Of a stretch of 64,000 nucleotides of DNA, positions 38,056 through 50,600 are shown one piece after another. The number at the start of each line of letters is the position of its first letter. Position 1 is the stretch's first letter. Source of the DNA: Uloborus plumipes. Lineage: Eukaryota > Arthropoda > Arachnida > Araneae > Uloboridae. The stretch covers positions 45,877 to 109,876 of the forward strand of contig JAXGGA010003045.1 in NCBI GenBank assembly GCA_038373865.1, written 5' to 3'. A program made the position numbers and the translations under genes. Below the pieces are notes generated by a model. The model was not told the origin of the DNA, did not search any database, and saw only the letters and a program-made list of their open reading frames with translations.

Positions 38056-39980
38056 CCTACTAGGGTGGTTCAAATTTTTTTTTTTTTTTTTTGCTACGGA
38101 CCAAGGCGCACCCTACTTTTTTTACATTTATGTATGAGATCACTCCCCTAAAATTTCAGCTCCCTACTCTTAATGGAAGATGGTGCTCAAACACCCTTAA
38201 TTTTTACGCTTTTTTGTAATTTTTACAATTTTTGAGTTTTTCTAACTAAAGAGACCATTTTCTTGGAAGAGATTTTTTTACAATTATTATCATTTTCCAA
38301 CTCATAAATATTAGTTCAAACAATTGGAAAGTTTCTTAATCGTTTGAATACATATGAGCCAATATTTAGAAAAGTGCCAATTTGAAGTTGGAGTTTTCTG
38401 AAAAAAAAATTTTTTTGCAGAAAAAAACTAATATTGGATTTTAAGTCTAAATTGGGTCTAAATGCAAGAAAATAAAAGGGGGGAGGTCAAGGAAGTTATT
38501 TACCCCCTCTTTAGATTACTCACTTTTAAGCCGTTACAGATCTGATGAATGTTACAGATCTGATGTTAATATGAGCTACATATTTGAGTTTATGCTTTCA
38601 GTTTTCGTTAACATCTCTAAATATGATATCATTTCCTTGCATTTTTAACATAGAATCAAGATAATTATATTAAAATATATATATTAGGCAAAAAAATTAA
38701 ATTTTATTATAAAAAAGCATTTCTTGGAAATAAAAATGAGCGATAAGGTTTTTAGATAAAATAAATTATGAGATTACCAAATCCAAGCTAATAAAACATT
38801 TGTTTTGTTTTGAAACAACACACAACTTCAACTTTTTCAACACACAACTCTGCTGCTTGCTTTTCTTTAATTAGTTGCAGGAAATTTAATTTCTTGATCA
38901 GAAATTCAAATTTAGCATGCTAGTTATTATCTAGTTATTTAGCGAAGTTATGAGAAATTGAAGCACCAAAAATAAATAAATAAATAAATAAAATAATAAT
39001 AATTAATTAACTTAACTTCTGCAGTGTCAATTTTTCTTATTTTACTAACTTCTATTGTTAGGTCATACAAACCACAAATGAAGCAATTGTACTAAAACTC
39101 ATTGCTTTTCATTTTTTAAGAACAAAAATATTCAATATATATGGCTAAAACCTATGATTTTTGCTTTTTATAATTCTGAAACGTGTGAGTTAGTTCTGTA
39201 ACACATTCGCTGTTTTTCAATGTTACCGCTCTGACTGTTACCGATCTGACAAACTGACAAAGTTTTTTTTTTATTTCCGAGTCGATCGCACTAAACCAAA
39301 ATCAAACACGTGGTTTTTTTCATTTGTAATAAAGGACTATACTTATACATAAAATAATTTTTAAAATAATAAAAACTGCGCATTTTAGAGCGTGTTACCG
39401 ATCTGATGACTCAAATGACACACATTTTATAAAATCACTTTAAAAAATCTTACCTAGAATTTTAGATGCAGAAATGCAAATTTTTAATTACGATTCGATA
39501 AAACATTCCACCAGGTACTCAGTATCACGTGGTATAGGTGCAGGAAATGATTTTGGGGGCCTAAACATAGATCGGAAGTTATTGTTACCACTCTGACGGC
39601 GAAACTTGGGACACGCTTATTTCGCATCGGCTAGAAAATCAGAAATCGATTAAAACAAAAATGAAGTAAAATATGAACAAAGGGGTCAAAATAGAATCGT
39701 TTTTTGTGCAAGTGCATTTTTTTGCGAAGTTAGAAAGTGTGCATGACCTGTTTGCATGCTAAGCTTTGCTACTGGGGACACGTTACCGATCTGATTTTTG
39801 ATGTATAAAAACAATATTTTCTGAAGAAAAAAAATTTTTTTTCTGATGTTATTAGATGAAATGAAAGCAGAACCTTATCTTCTTTCTGGGGAAAATTATT
39901 TTTTTAACTAGTTATTGAAATACTAGGGAAAATTCGCTTGGGACTCAAATTGGCACTTTTCTAAATATTAGCTCATATAG
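38056..39980. repeat. Unclassified repeat block with inverted arms and a recurring 14-bp motif
   Basis: Inverted arms lie at 38356-38387 and 39945-39977, sharing AATATTTAGAAAAGTGCCAA. Between them a GTTACCGATCTGAT-like word occurs seven times (38533, 38551, 39222, 39237, 39393, 39584, 39782). The block begins near TAGGGTGGTTCAAA (38061), the same TA-GGGTGG start as the small MITE at 43876. No coding region. I infer a non-autonomous DNA element, but the outer ends are not resolved. Confidence 0.55.
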
Positions 39981-40395
39981 CAATACCTTTGATACAATCG
40001 ATTATTTAGTAGATCGCAGCATACAATGTAGATTGCAGTACTACTCGTCTACATCTTGTGCTATGATTTTCAAAACTTACGCTTTCCAAAATAGAGTTGT
40101 GGAAGAGCTGTGCAAAACGTTTATTATGTTTTTAAAGTAGTGGGATGCAGAGAAGAAAAAATTGCAAGAATTATAGTTTTAAACTTATAGTGCTAACAGT
40201 ATCACAAGAAGAATGAATTAAATTATAAAACTAATTGCACAAAATAAACTATTGTAGGTAGTCTGGCATAGAACTAATCTGAAATTTAGGCAAAGATATT
40301 TACTTCATGCTTACTTTGGCCATCATATTCCTCACAAGTTCTATTCTTTTTAATAACTTTAAAGTGAAAAAATGTTTGGCAAAGAATTAAACAAA

Positions 40396-40396
<1 letters not shown>
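39981..40396. other. No gene recognised
   Basis: AT-rich sequence without features. Confidence 0.5.

Positions 40397-40441
<45 letters not shown>
40397..40441 (+). repeat. 45-bp A homopolymer
   Basis: Uninterrupted A run, the longest in the window. I see no identifiable retroelement body directly upstream. Confidence 0.95.
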
Positions 40442-40443
<2 letters not shown>

Positions 40444-40974
40444 ATGTTGCACATAGAACTTAAAAAATACTTGAACAAGTTTGAAACTTCAACTGTAAGC
40501 TTTTTATAACTTTATAGATAAAAAATATGATCACTCTGGCTGATCATAAAGAGATAATTGAGCTATTATTAGTCAATTAGGCAGCCTATATAAAAAAATC
40601 CAGTCTCTTATATGCCTCAAAATATGTATGTTCCTATATAAGAGATTTTTCATATAATCTAATCATGAGAGAAAAACCTAGGTACAACGCTTCCTATAGT
40701 TTTAGCACCTTTTTGTACAGTAAAACAAATAGATTGAACTTTAATAGATGCGCCATTTGCTATTAAAACTTCTGGGAATATCTAAACTTGGAAATAAACC
40801 TTATAAGATATGAACGACCTGGAAATTGAAATAACAACTAGGACAGTTTTATTAAAGTACTTATGACACCTTTCTGGTGAATTAATTAGTTTGACGTAGT
40901 TTTTAGCCTACTTTCCCGTTAAAAATAAAAGAGACGAAAAAAGCATTAAAATTGGCTTAATGCATCTAAAAAAT

Positions 40975-41040
40975 GTCGCCAAGTCCAAAAAATATCGCCA
41001 AGTCCAAAAAATATCGCCAAGTTCAAAAAATATCGCCAAG
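40975..41040 (+). repeat. 19-bp tandem repeat with TCGCCAAGT core
   Basis: Four units of about 19 bp, TCGCCAAGTCCAAAAAATA with small changes. The TCGCCAA word is the same as in the 430-bp repeat family at 12 and 62 kb. Confidence 0.9.
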
Positions 41041-41130
41041 TAAAAAAAAGTCAAAAAGAAACAAAAAAATGAAATAAATATCGAAAAATTAAAAATTTGA
41101 AAGTAGGGTATTGAGATGGGGAATTTGTGC

Positions 41131-41185
41131 GTCGGTCGGTCTGTCGGTCGGTCTGTCGGTCGGTCGGTCTGTCGGTCTGTCTGTC
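41131..41185 (+). repeat. GTCG/GTCT tetranucleotide repeat
   Basis: About 55 bp of interleaved GTCG and GTCT units, directly preceding the 147-bp array. Confidence 0.95.
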
Positions 41186-41186
41186 C

Positions 41187-41905
41187 CCCCCTAATAACTT
41201 TTGAATGAACATTCCGATTTGGACAAACTTTTTTTTGTTGGAAAGATCTCGGCGAGTACAGCTCATTCTCATATTTGATTTTTCGATTTGAACAATTTTT
41301 GGTTCAACTTTGAGCCGTTCAAACAACCGGTCCCGCGATACTAACTTTTGAATGAACAGTCCGATTTGAACAAACTTTTTTTTGTTCGAAAGGTCTTTTC
41401 AAGGATACTTCATTCCCGTATCTACATTTTCGATTTGAACAATTTTTCGTTCAACATTGAACCGTTCAAGCAACCTTTCCCCACCTAATAACTTTTAAGT
41501 GAACTGTCCGAATTGAATAAAGTTTTTTTTGTTCGAAAGATCTTATCAAAAATACTTTATTCCCGTTTTTAAATTTCCGATTTGAACAATTTTTCGTTCA
41601 ACATTGAACCGTTCAAACAAGCTCTCACACCTAATAACTTTTGAATGAACAGTCCGATTTAAACAAACTTTTTTTTTGTTCAAAAGATCTCAGCAAGAAT
41701 GCTTCATTACCGTATTTAAATTTTCAGTTTGAACATTTTTTTTGTTCAACATTGAACTGTTCAAACAACCTTTCCCCACCTAATAACTTTTAAGTGAACC
41801 GTCCGAATTGAATAAACTTTTTTTTGTTCGAAAGATCTCGGAGAGGCTCATTCCTATATTTCACTTTTCAATTTGAACCATTTTTCGTTCAATGATGAAC
41901 CGTTC
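41187..41905 (+). repeat. 147-bp tandem array, five copies
   Basis: Units begin at about 41192, 41340, 41486, 41632 and 41781 with a TAATAACTTTTGAATGAAC-like start. Each continues through TCCGATTTGAACAAACTTTT, GTTCGAAAGATCT, TTTCGTTCAAC and TTGAACCGTTCAA. The copies differ at many positions, so the array is old. Confidence 0.93.
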
Positions 41906-44538
41906 AGAAAACATTTTAACATGAGCGCCTACGGAGAAATTTAAATTGAATGTTGATTCTGAACTTCAAGGCGGATTTCCTTCAAACTAACTTTGTAAGA
42001 AAATGGTTTTGGTAAATAATGTATTGTAAAGTACTTTTTTGAATAATCTTGTGTGAGGACTCTGATTCCGACTCCGACTCCGCAAACGTGGCGGAAATGC
42101 AGTTTCAGAAAAAATGACTGACTGGGCAGACGATTTTTTGTATATTTATTTATTTGTTTTGTTTAATTTATTATTGTTTTTTTTTACCAGACGATTTTTT
42201 TTGTTAACAAAAATTTTTCATTCACGAGAGCATTTTATTCCTTATTTATATTTAACAACTGGCAACGGATTAAAAATGAAATTCAAGACATTTTATTAAC
42301 GAACGAGTTTTTTTTCTTTCTTTGATAAAATGTGTTTTGAAGTTCTTTGTACTTTTATTTTATTTATTTTTTTTTCTTTTGAAAACGATTGTGGAATTTT
42401 TCTACGGAAGAACTATAGCAGTTACATTCTTTTAAAGGTGCGACAAAACTTTATTGACTCGTTTATTTACTTTTTACGTGTCTATTTTATCTGATGAGAG
42501 GGGTATATTTTGCTTTCAGAAATCAGCTTTAAGTGCAAAAAGATATGTTTGACATAATTTTTAGTTTTAGATAATCAAGAGAATATTGATCAGATGCTAC
42601 AATGCCTATGTCGATGTACGGGAAAGTAGGCTCGTTTAGTTCTTGACAGAACTTCTTGTTTGTATCAAATTCTAGTTGAAAGAAAAGCACGTTATTATAA
42701 AAATAAAGATGTGAAATATAGCAAGTGCAGTACAGAACAATTGGATTTTTTTCAAACATGAATATTTGGGATTATTTTCTAACATTTTTCGTCCTACGCC
42801 CCAACGGAATGCCAATATAATATCAATCACAGAATTAAAAGAAAAAATTTGAAATAAATAAATAATGGTGAATAACTTTGCTGAGTCAAATGTTCAAATA
42901 ATTCAAGAAGTTAACAGATTTTTTTTCAATAACGAGGACAATAAGCAGTTTTTTTACCTGCTGTTGAAGAAAATTGAGTACTTATCTCTGCTGAGACAAT
43001 AAAATATTCAATACTAAAAGTCTCTCTCTCTCTCAAAAAAAAAAAAAATCTATAGATAAATATACATAGAAAGGCTTTAATTAAAAACTTCTAGCAAATT
43101 TCAGTATAACAACACTGCTCGACACAAAATGAACAAATGTATCTGACACTTTTCTTTCTGTTTCTTATGTAAAATGCTCCACTGAATTCAAATATGATCT
43201 CCATTTCCCCCTTCACGGTAATCGCTCGAACACAACTGGAATGAATTTAAATAATACTGAAAAGTTCTTTATGGAAGGAAATCTGCGGTGCAACTCATAT
43301 GTAACATGCGATTTTTCCAATGTTTTGAAAAAAAAATTACAACTCGAAAAATTTTTTGGATATGGGAGTCATAGAAGGCAGTCCGATATAATTGTGTTGC
43401 ACAAAAAAATAAGCAAAATTTTGTTGCTGGAAAAAATGAGTTGTTGATGATATGTTAAAGATTTTACGGATTGAAGGGGAAAATACCCCCATGAATCTCC
43501 CTACTTGTAAAAAGTGTTTATGATTTTTAACTTTTCACCTCTCTAGTATAGAAGAATGTTAATGGTAAATATAATGCTTCCTTCCCCTCCAAATAATATC
43601 TATGAAATTGTCGAAATCTAATGAAAATGGGAGGAGAGGGGGGCGCTATTTTCGAAAAGTGGGAGGCAATGGGGAAAAGGGTGGCCATATCAGGATTCAG
43701 GGACTCATTGAACATAAGAATCAGCAAGAATGATAAGAAAACACCCGGATTTTTTTTTTTTTTTTTGCCGCTCAACCGAAAAACGCTTGAAATTGACAAA
43801 AACTGGAGAACTATGTGAGCTTTTAAGCACCGTCTTTTTATTTAAGTAGGAGGTTGAAATTTTGGCAGTATAATAGGGTGGATAAAGGTAAAAAAATGAG
43901 CCACCGCCGTGACCTCTAGGACAAAACTTTTTTTTTAACATAGGCTTGTGAACCACCCTAATACCTACCTTTGCCCTAAGTAACTTCCTTCTCTTTCTGA
44001 TATAAATCTTTCCTGTGTTGTCTTGCATAAAATAAAGTCTCAAATTGTATGACGGAAGTGATAAGCACGCTTCGCAATCTTCTTAAAATTAACTTAAAAA
44101 TGCAGGAAAATTTCAAGGCAACTGTCAATGTAAAATAGAGTGTTTGCAGTACAGATAAAAGTTAATTGTTTTTCAGTAAATTGTACCAGAAAAAGTAAAT
44201 GAATGTAATGCCAGTTGGTACAACATGTTACTTAGGGTATGAATATGGCGTATTTTGGCTTTTCTCGACCTCCCCCAGAATGCCACTCATTATAGGGGGT
44301 AGCGTGCAGTTCTACAAACAGTGAGACGGCTAGCTCAAACCCTACATTTCTTTGTTTAGAGCAATTAACCACTGCATTTTTGTCCACTCTAAAATTTTAC
44401 AATAAAATTGGATTTTACGGTAAAAAGTACTGGCAACATGTGTGCCAATACTTCTTCCATTAAAACTTCAGGAACCTTTTTTACAGTGTAAAGAAAAATC
44501 GTTACGTAAATGTGTTTACAATATTTTGATCACACTGA
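41906..44538. other. No gene recognised
   Basis: AT-rich. A (GACTCC)n-like patch lies near 42060-42080 and a CT tract near 43020-43035. A small MITE at 43876-43958 is listed separately. Confidence 0.5.
43876..43958. mobile_element. Small TA-flanked MITE
   Basis: GGGTGG and CCACCC ends with TA on each side (43874-43875 and 43959-43960). The 83-bp length and short arms make this tentative. Confidence 0.5.
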
Positions 44539-44552
44539 ATAAAATTATGACA

Positions 44553-44843
44553 TTTCATTTCACACTCCAAGGTCCCCCGTAACTACCACAGCTTTGTGGT
44601 TTAACCGGAATAGGGCCCTGAAGAGCGCTCTGTTCTTAATTTTGAACCAGAACCTAGGGTCGAGCACACCCTAGGCCCAGCACCCCAGAGGTATCGTTTC
44701 ACTTGGAGAACTTTGTGACCACGACATTTTTAACGCCTCCCAGCCACCATTAATCAAGACGGTGGATCTTTGATCGGTTAGGGTCGATCCCGGGTCCCTT
44801 CGGTCACGAGTCCGATGCCTTACCGATTGGGCCACCACGGCCC
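44553..44843 (-). mobile_element. tRNA-derived SINE, copy 1 of 2
   Basis: On the minus strand it begins GGGCCGTGGTGGCCCAATCGG, with an A-box-like TGGCCCAATCGG and a B-box-like GGGATCGACCC, as in a tRNA-type polymerase III promoter. It ends near GGACCTTGGAGTGTGAAATG. A perfect 14-bp duplication ATAAAATTATGACA flanks it (44539-44552 and 44844-44857), which is the trace of retrotransposition. Confidence 0.93.
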
Positions 44844-44894
44844 ATAAAATTATGACAGTACGGCTAACTATTTACAAAAATTCAGTGGTGCAAC

Positions 44895-46686
44895 CAGGGG
44901 CGGCCCTAGCGCCGGACATTCCGGACCCCTGTCCGGGGCGCCAAATTTTAGGGGCGGCATTTTGGTACGAATATCTAAAATAAATTTTTGTTTTAGAAAA
45001 GAAAATGTACAAAATTATTTAACAAACATCCTTCTTTTTGTTGCTTGGAATCTTGAAAAGTATGAATGTAGCGATATTTAAGTGTGTTATTGAAATGTAT
45101 CCACTTCCAACACATTTTTGACTATTGCAACATTGCCTACTAAAATAAACAAGTCTTTAGAAACTATAATATATCTCTTATTATAACTTAGACATTTAAA
45201 AAACAAAACAAATTAACTACAGTAGACAGCTTTTTTAAGCATGTAAAGTTTTTGAAATTGTTGATGGAAGACAGGGGTGCCCCGAACATAGTTTTTTGGG
45301 AGGAGAAAAATTCTCAACCCACCAAATGAAGCTATAAATTATACCGAATCCAAATCATCATTTAAGATTTGCCGAATAAGAAATGTTTTTAGGGGGTCAC
45401 AGTGTCCTCCCATCAGGTACCCCGTAATGAAATATTTGGAAATTATATTGACTGATAGGAATCACGACATATAAATGCGCTTGACCTAACACAGAGGTAG
45501 TACACCTATAGGTTCTGGGAACCCCTTAGGGTTTCCTAATAGCTAAAAATAATCTGCAGAAAATGTGAAGAATTTTTTTTTTAAAGATTTCTGACCAATT
45601 TTAGAAGACTGAAAAAAAAAAAAAAAATAAATAAATTTGCATTTTATCTTCAATATAATTCGCAAAAAATCCACAAAATGTTTTTTTTTTCTTTTAGTTT
45701 TCTATGAATATTCTGTAGTTTTTTTTTTTTTTTTTTGAAACTTGTTTCAAACATGGTTAAATTTTCTGCAGATTTTTAAAAGCTTTTTAGTAGATTTTTT
45801 TTTTTTCAGGGTTCTTGGAAATTCGAAAATGGCTTAGCTAGTGATTAATATTTTCTCAATCACAGAGCCGAACTTTAAATGAAATTTCAATTTTTATGAA
45901 CGATCAAACATTGTTTAATCTTTCCAAATTATTTTTTTAAGATATTTTCCTCCTCAGAAAAAAAAAATTATCTTGAATCGAAGCTACTTTTCACAACTGA
46001 CCCCTCTGAACTCTTGATAATTGAAAGAGAACAACAAATTGATGCAACGAACAAGAGGGTCTGGAAAGTGACTAACAATTAGTTTTTCTTTAGTCTTTGC
46101 AAAAGAAGGTAAAATTTTTAAAAAGTTTTTGTTTGCATATTTTTCTCCTGATAAATTTTTAGTCTTAATTACTCCTCTTACGGCCTCAAAATGCAGAATC
46201 TTAGATATCTTTTCAAATTTTTTCTCTGGGGAGAAACCCCCGAACCCCCTGAAATTGAATATATTCTATATTCCATTTAAAGTGGTCACTGCATCATTTT
46301 CTTCATGCTGATCCAACTTCAAAGTTTATGAAAAACACACATCCACAAAAAGAAAAAGAGAAAAGACAGCTTGAGCATTAAAAAAAGAAACATGAGGTTA
46401 GCGAAAAAGATACACTTAGATGACAAAAATGGCCAGTTTTGCTTACAATAAAGTTTTCCGGACTACAAAAGGGGTTCCATATCTAAAACAGCGTGGCATC
46501 CCGTTCGGTCCAAATCTTACCCTGAATATCGGATTTTATTTCGTCATGCTGTTTTTATTTCACAACTTTTTTTTAGTGGCTCGTATTTATCAGCATTTTT
46601 TTTTTCTATTTTTACGCTTTAATCATGAAGAGAGACGGCATTTTGCATTTTTGTCCGGGGCGGCAAAACTGCTAGGGCCGCCCCTG
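44895..46686 (+). mobile_element. hAT element of 1.8 kb, non-coding
   Basis: Ends CAGGGGCGGCCCTAGC and GCTAGGGCCGCCCCTG are perfect inverted repeats of 16 bp. The 8-bp duplication GGTGCAAC is perfect (44887-44894 and 46687-46694). The interior has a second inverted pair around CCGGGGCG. It shows many A/T runs and no recognisable transposase. Confidence 0.96.
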
Positions 46687-46825
46687 GGTGCAACAGACAT
46701 TTGCGGCCAAATTTCTGTGCCAATTTCAATTTTCTTGACTGAGGGCTCTTAAAAAAAATCATTAAAAAAATAGTTCCTTAAAATTTAATGCTATTATCAT
46801 TCACATCGTTTGACTTATTAATAGA

Positions 46826-46905
46826 TATCAGCTGGGAAGCGTAGTTGGTTAGGCGTTAGCCTTCTTCGTCTTCGTTCACTGGTTTAAACCCATGGTCCAA
46901 TCAGT
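46826..46905 (+). other. tRNA-like segment (probable SINE head fragment)
   Basis: AGCGTAGTTGGTTAGGCGTT resembles a tRNA D-arm/A-box and GGTTTAAACCC a B-box. The spacing and arms do not make a credible tRNA, so a SINE remnant is the better reading. Confidence 0.5.
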
Positions 46906-46925
46906 GACTTTCTTAGTTAAATTAA

Positions 46926-47247
46926 CCCCTTAACGCTCGCATAATTTTGAAGAAAATGGTCATAAAAGTGCCTATTTTTTTATTCAAGAAAATTATATAA
47001 AACTCTAAATTGAAGCTCTAAAATATAACTCTAATAATATTTTTCTCTAAAAACGTTGCAAATAGACTAGGGAAGCCATCTGGTTTACATATTGAGAAAT
47101 AAAACATGATTCCGGGCATAAGAAATAGATTGTTTTATTATTTTTCGCGCATTATTTTTGAACACTTCAGCCCGGAAATATCACGGGCGCGAGAAATAGA
47201 GGACGAAACTTCACCCCGTCATTTTCACGGGAGCGAGAAGGAAGGGG
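46926..47247 (+). mobile_element. TTAA-flanked piggyBac-like MITE just upstream of the first visible RNF220 exon
   Basis: TTAA at 46922-46925 and 47248-47251 flank CCCCTTAACGCTCGC and its partial inverse GCGAGAAGGAAGGGG. Shorter and different in sequence from the 23757 and 55304 copies. Confidence 0.75.
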
Positions 47248-47483
47248 TTAAATTCCTAAGGTCACAAAATGCTCAAGAAAGGTGGGATGTGGTCAGGAGT
47301 TGTAACTAGGTTTGCAAATGTTTTCATACCATACATAGCCGAATTGAGCCTGAATGGTAGATGCTTCAGATAAATTAGTTATAACTCCTTCCTTCGGCAG
47401 TAAGACAACTGAGAGTTCAGCAAAACGCAGATTTTTTTTCTAAGTGTTTGAGCAATCTTATTATATGAATTTTCTCATTTCAG

Positions 47484-47607
47484 GGCACAAGAAGTACTTC
47501 CTGGACGGTCAGACCCCATACTGCCCCATGTGCGGCAATCCGGTGCAATTGTCAGACCTGTCCGCTCACTACGAGATGGAAGTGGACAAGTTTCTCGAAA
47601 CGAGCAA
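47484..47607 (+). CDS. RNF220: RNF220 exon (zinc-binding middle domain)
   Basis: Acceptor TTTCTCATTTCAG, donor GTGAGT. It starts with two bases completing a glycine codon, then encodes HKKYFLDGQTPYCPMCGNPV through DKFLETS and ends two bases into a lysine codon. CPMC and the later SAHYEME histidine suggest a zinc-binding fold. Confidence 0.93.
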
Positions 47608-50600
47608 GTGAGTGCATTCCGGGAATTTGGCACTTTCCATAATACATATATTGTTTTGATAAATTGTGTACAAGATTTCATGCAATAAGAAATTTCTATA
47701 AGGACCTAATGCTGATTCTTGTAAAACATCATGTGAATTTTCAGACGCCAAATGCTTATTGCAACTAGATGTAAATGTTTTAACTAATCAAAGCAAGAAT
47801 GAAGCAATGCAACCTCCCTACAAACACCATGAAGACCTTTAAGAAAGTGAAAAATCGCTCTAATATCAACACCACAAAAAGTTCAAAACCACAATCTGTG
47901 ACACGTCCTTCGCCCCTCCAATAGGTGCTATACCCTGCTGAAAGGGCCCGAAGTTATTTTCCTACTAGTTTGAAAAGGACCAATCAGCAAAGCAAAAAAA
48001 AAAAGACAGTAAATCCCAAACCAAATTAGTAGCAAGAGAGGAAATTAAAACCCACCCCCACAAAAGTAAGTATCTTTAAAGTATGTTCACAGAGAAAGGA
48101 CTCTATCACATACTCTTCTCTATCACATACAAGACGCTAAAAATGTTTGTTGGATGTACAACATAGTTCTAAAAATTTGTTCTTGAATACCATCCCAAAA
48201 ATAGCCTTTTAAACGTTTATTATATTATTGTCGTTGTTGTTATTACTATTATATTAACTGTGGTATTCTTTTATTTTAGGTGCATGAGTCAGCACCTTGA
48301 AGTTGCTTCTCTTCATTCGGTAAGTATCTTTATTAATCAGTCTTTCAACATTTTTTTCAAATACGAAGTATTTTCTTACCTATCTCGAAAGTGATCATTT
48401 TTTAAAGTCGCATTCTACACTATTACATATTATTAATTATTTTATTTATTTCTTTGCAGCACTTCTCATCTCCTTTGTGTATGATTCGGAAGGACGACAA
48501 GGGGAAACCTGAATCTAGGTGGGAGGTAAGAGCTCGTTTTTTTTCTGAATTATCATGGTAAATGTTCGGTATTTATTCAAGTCAGAAAAGCGGGTCTCAC
48601 ATTTAGGAAAATTCGTTCAACGCAACTCTCTCTATTCAACCGTAATTTCAACTTTTCATTCAACTACCTGCCAGAAATAGAATAGAGCACGGAATTTTTT
48701 TTCGCGGAAGTTGGCTGGCGAGTAGAAGTTGCGGGATTTGGGTTGAACAAATTTTCCTATATAGGAATGGTTCTACTGAAATCTGTTTACAATAAATACA
48801 TTCTCGATTACCCGCGGAATTGGGTGGCATGGGTATCGCAGATAACGAAAACCGCGGGTAACGAAAAAAAGCATAAATAAGGGGTAAAGACAATAAAAAT
48901 TGTCTTTTGCTTAAAAATAATTGTATTGTACATAAAAGGTGATGCAAACAGTGAAGATATGTACAATATTTTAAAATTATTTGTAGGTTAGGTTCTGAAG
49001 CACATGGAATGTTTTCCGTAGATCGTTCTTCACTTTTCGTAATAACTATTAAGCTAAACAAATTTAATTTCTTTTAGAAATTGTCTCTCCCCCCCCCCCA
49101 GATCGTCGATGATAATCGAGAATATACTGTATTTCTAACTCCCATGTGGTTGAACATGCGCATTCGTCCATCGTCCAGTCTACCCGAGTTCGTTTTGCAG
49201 AAACGGGATGCCATAGAGGAGTTGAATAGTAGTTATTTGAATTTTTTTCTATTTAAAATACATTTACCTTAAATAATCCATTTATTCTTTTTTTTTTTTT
49301 TTATTAAATTCGAATTTAGCAAAAGGTATAGAGTCTCCCAACTACTAATAAAGATTAAGAGGATAAAGAATATAAATTTGAACTTATAACTAACATTTCG
49401 ATATCCGTTTAGGACCGTGTTTGGTTGGTTGAAACGATTCCACTAGCAGACAGTTAATACGAAGACCTCATTATCGTATTGCGTGTTGATTTGCCCACCG
49501 GTTCAATCATATCGACTGCATAATTGCACGGTTCCTTGCACTGCTCACCTAGCAATTTTAAATCTAGAAAAAAAAAGTGGTTGCAAGCCATGTACGTCAA
49601 ATTAAATACTTCAGGAATAGAAAAATCCCCCTCTAACAGCAAATTAACGTAAAAAAAATCTATCTTAACAATTTAATTTCTTTTTGAGTAATTTAAAGTT
49701 TAATTTTCTTCATCTTTCTCTTCCAGACATATCAACGGGTGAAAGGCAATCGTACTAACAGACTGACATGTAAGTATTTACATTTTTATATATTTATATC
49801 TTTTTTACATGCGAATTGCAATAACAGTATTGAGGTGAATTGCCTGATTCTCAAAAGTCTTTAACTTTGCCATCGTTTTCGGATCAGTCTCATCATGAAT
49901 TTGATACCAGATTAATGAATTGGATGAAATTTTGTTCATTTGGCTGGTTGAGAACGACAAGGGAGGAAGTTAGATTTGTACGACAATTACCCTGAACGTT
50001 AACAATTGCTTAAGAATTTCAAAGAAAATGCAAAGTTTCACAGTTAGAACAAGTGATTGAAGTTGAATAGTGAACAGCACAAGCTCTTTGCTTTTTACCA
50101 CTATTTTCACACTAATAGAATTCTTTCAATTGGCTGCTATTCTTAGAGCGCAATTAATTTTCAGAACGCTTTCCAAATGTATTCAAAGAATAAATATTGT
50201 ATTTTCATAATTGTTACTGTTCAATATATGCTTTTTACATGTTTCTTTACTCCAATTTATCTGAAGCAATCAAATTTCCACTTCATATTTGAGGGTGCTC
50301 TAAGCGGTCTGAATTTGGTACAAAACTTGTTCACCTAATTTCGATAATAGAAATTCGATAACATTTTGTTTTTTTGTGGCCACTTCTAAGTCTCTCCGAA
50401 TTATGTGCAGATGATGCTTTTTGAAAATGTGTGCTTCATTAACTACTGATTTTTCTCTTATTACTATGTACATACTGATAGTTCAATTAATTTCTCTTTT
50501 TTTCTCCCACAGCAGCCAGATGTGTACTGAAAAGGAAAAAATGGGACGAACCCTCCGTTTGCGGAGACAGAGGCTCGGATCACCTGCTGCCTCCTGGGCT

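Noticed and set aside
44895..45010. G/C-rich inverted words as a terminator or promoter
   Set aside because: They are explained by the terminal inverted repeats of the hAT element.
26420..46752. Possible transposase genes inside the hAT elements
   Set aside because: No DDE or hAT dimerisation motif is visible in any frame; interiors are repeats and A/T runs.
46826..46905. Possible tRNA gene
   Set aside because: A-box and B-box words exist, but the arms do not fold as a proper tRNA; a SINE head is more likely.
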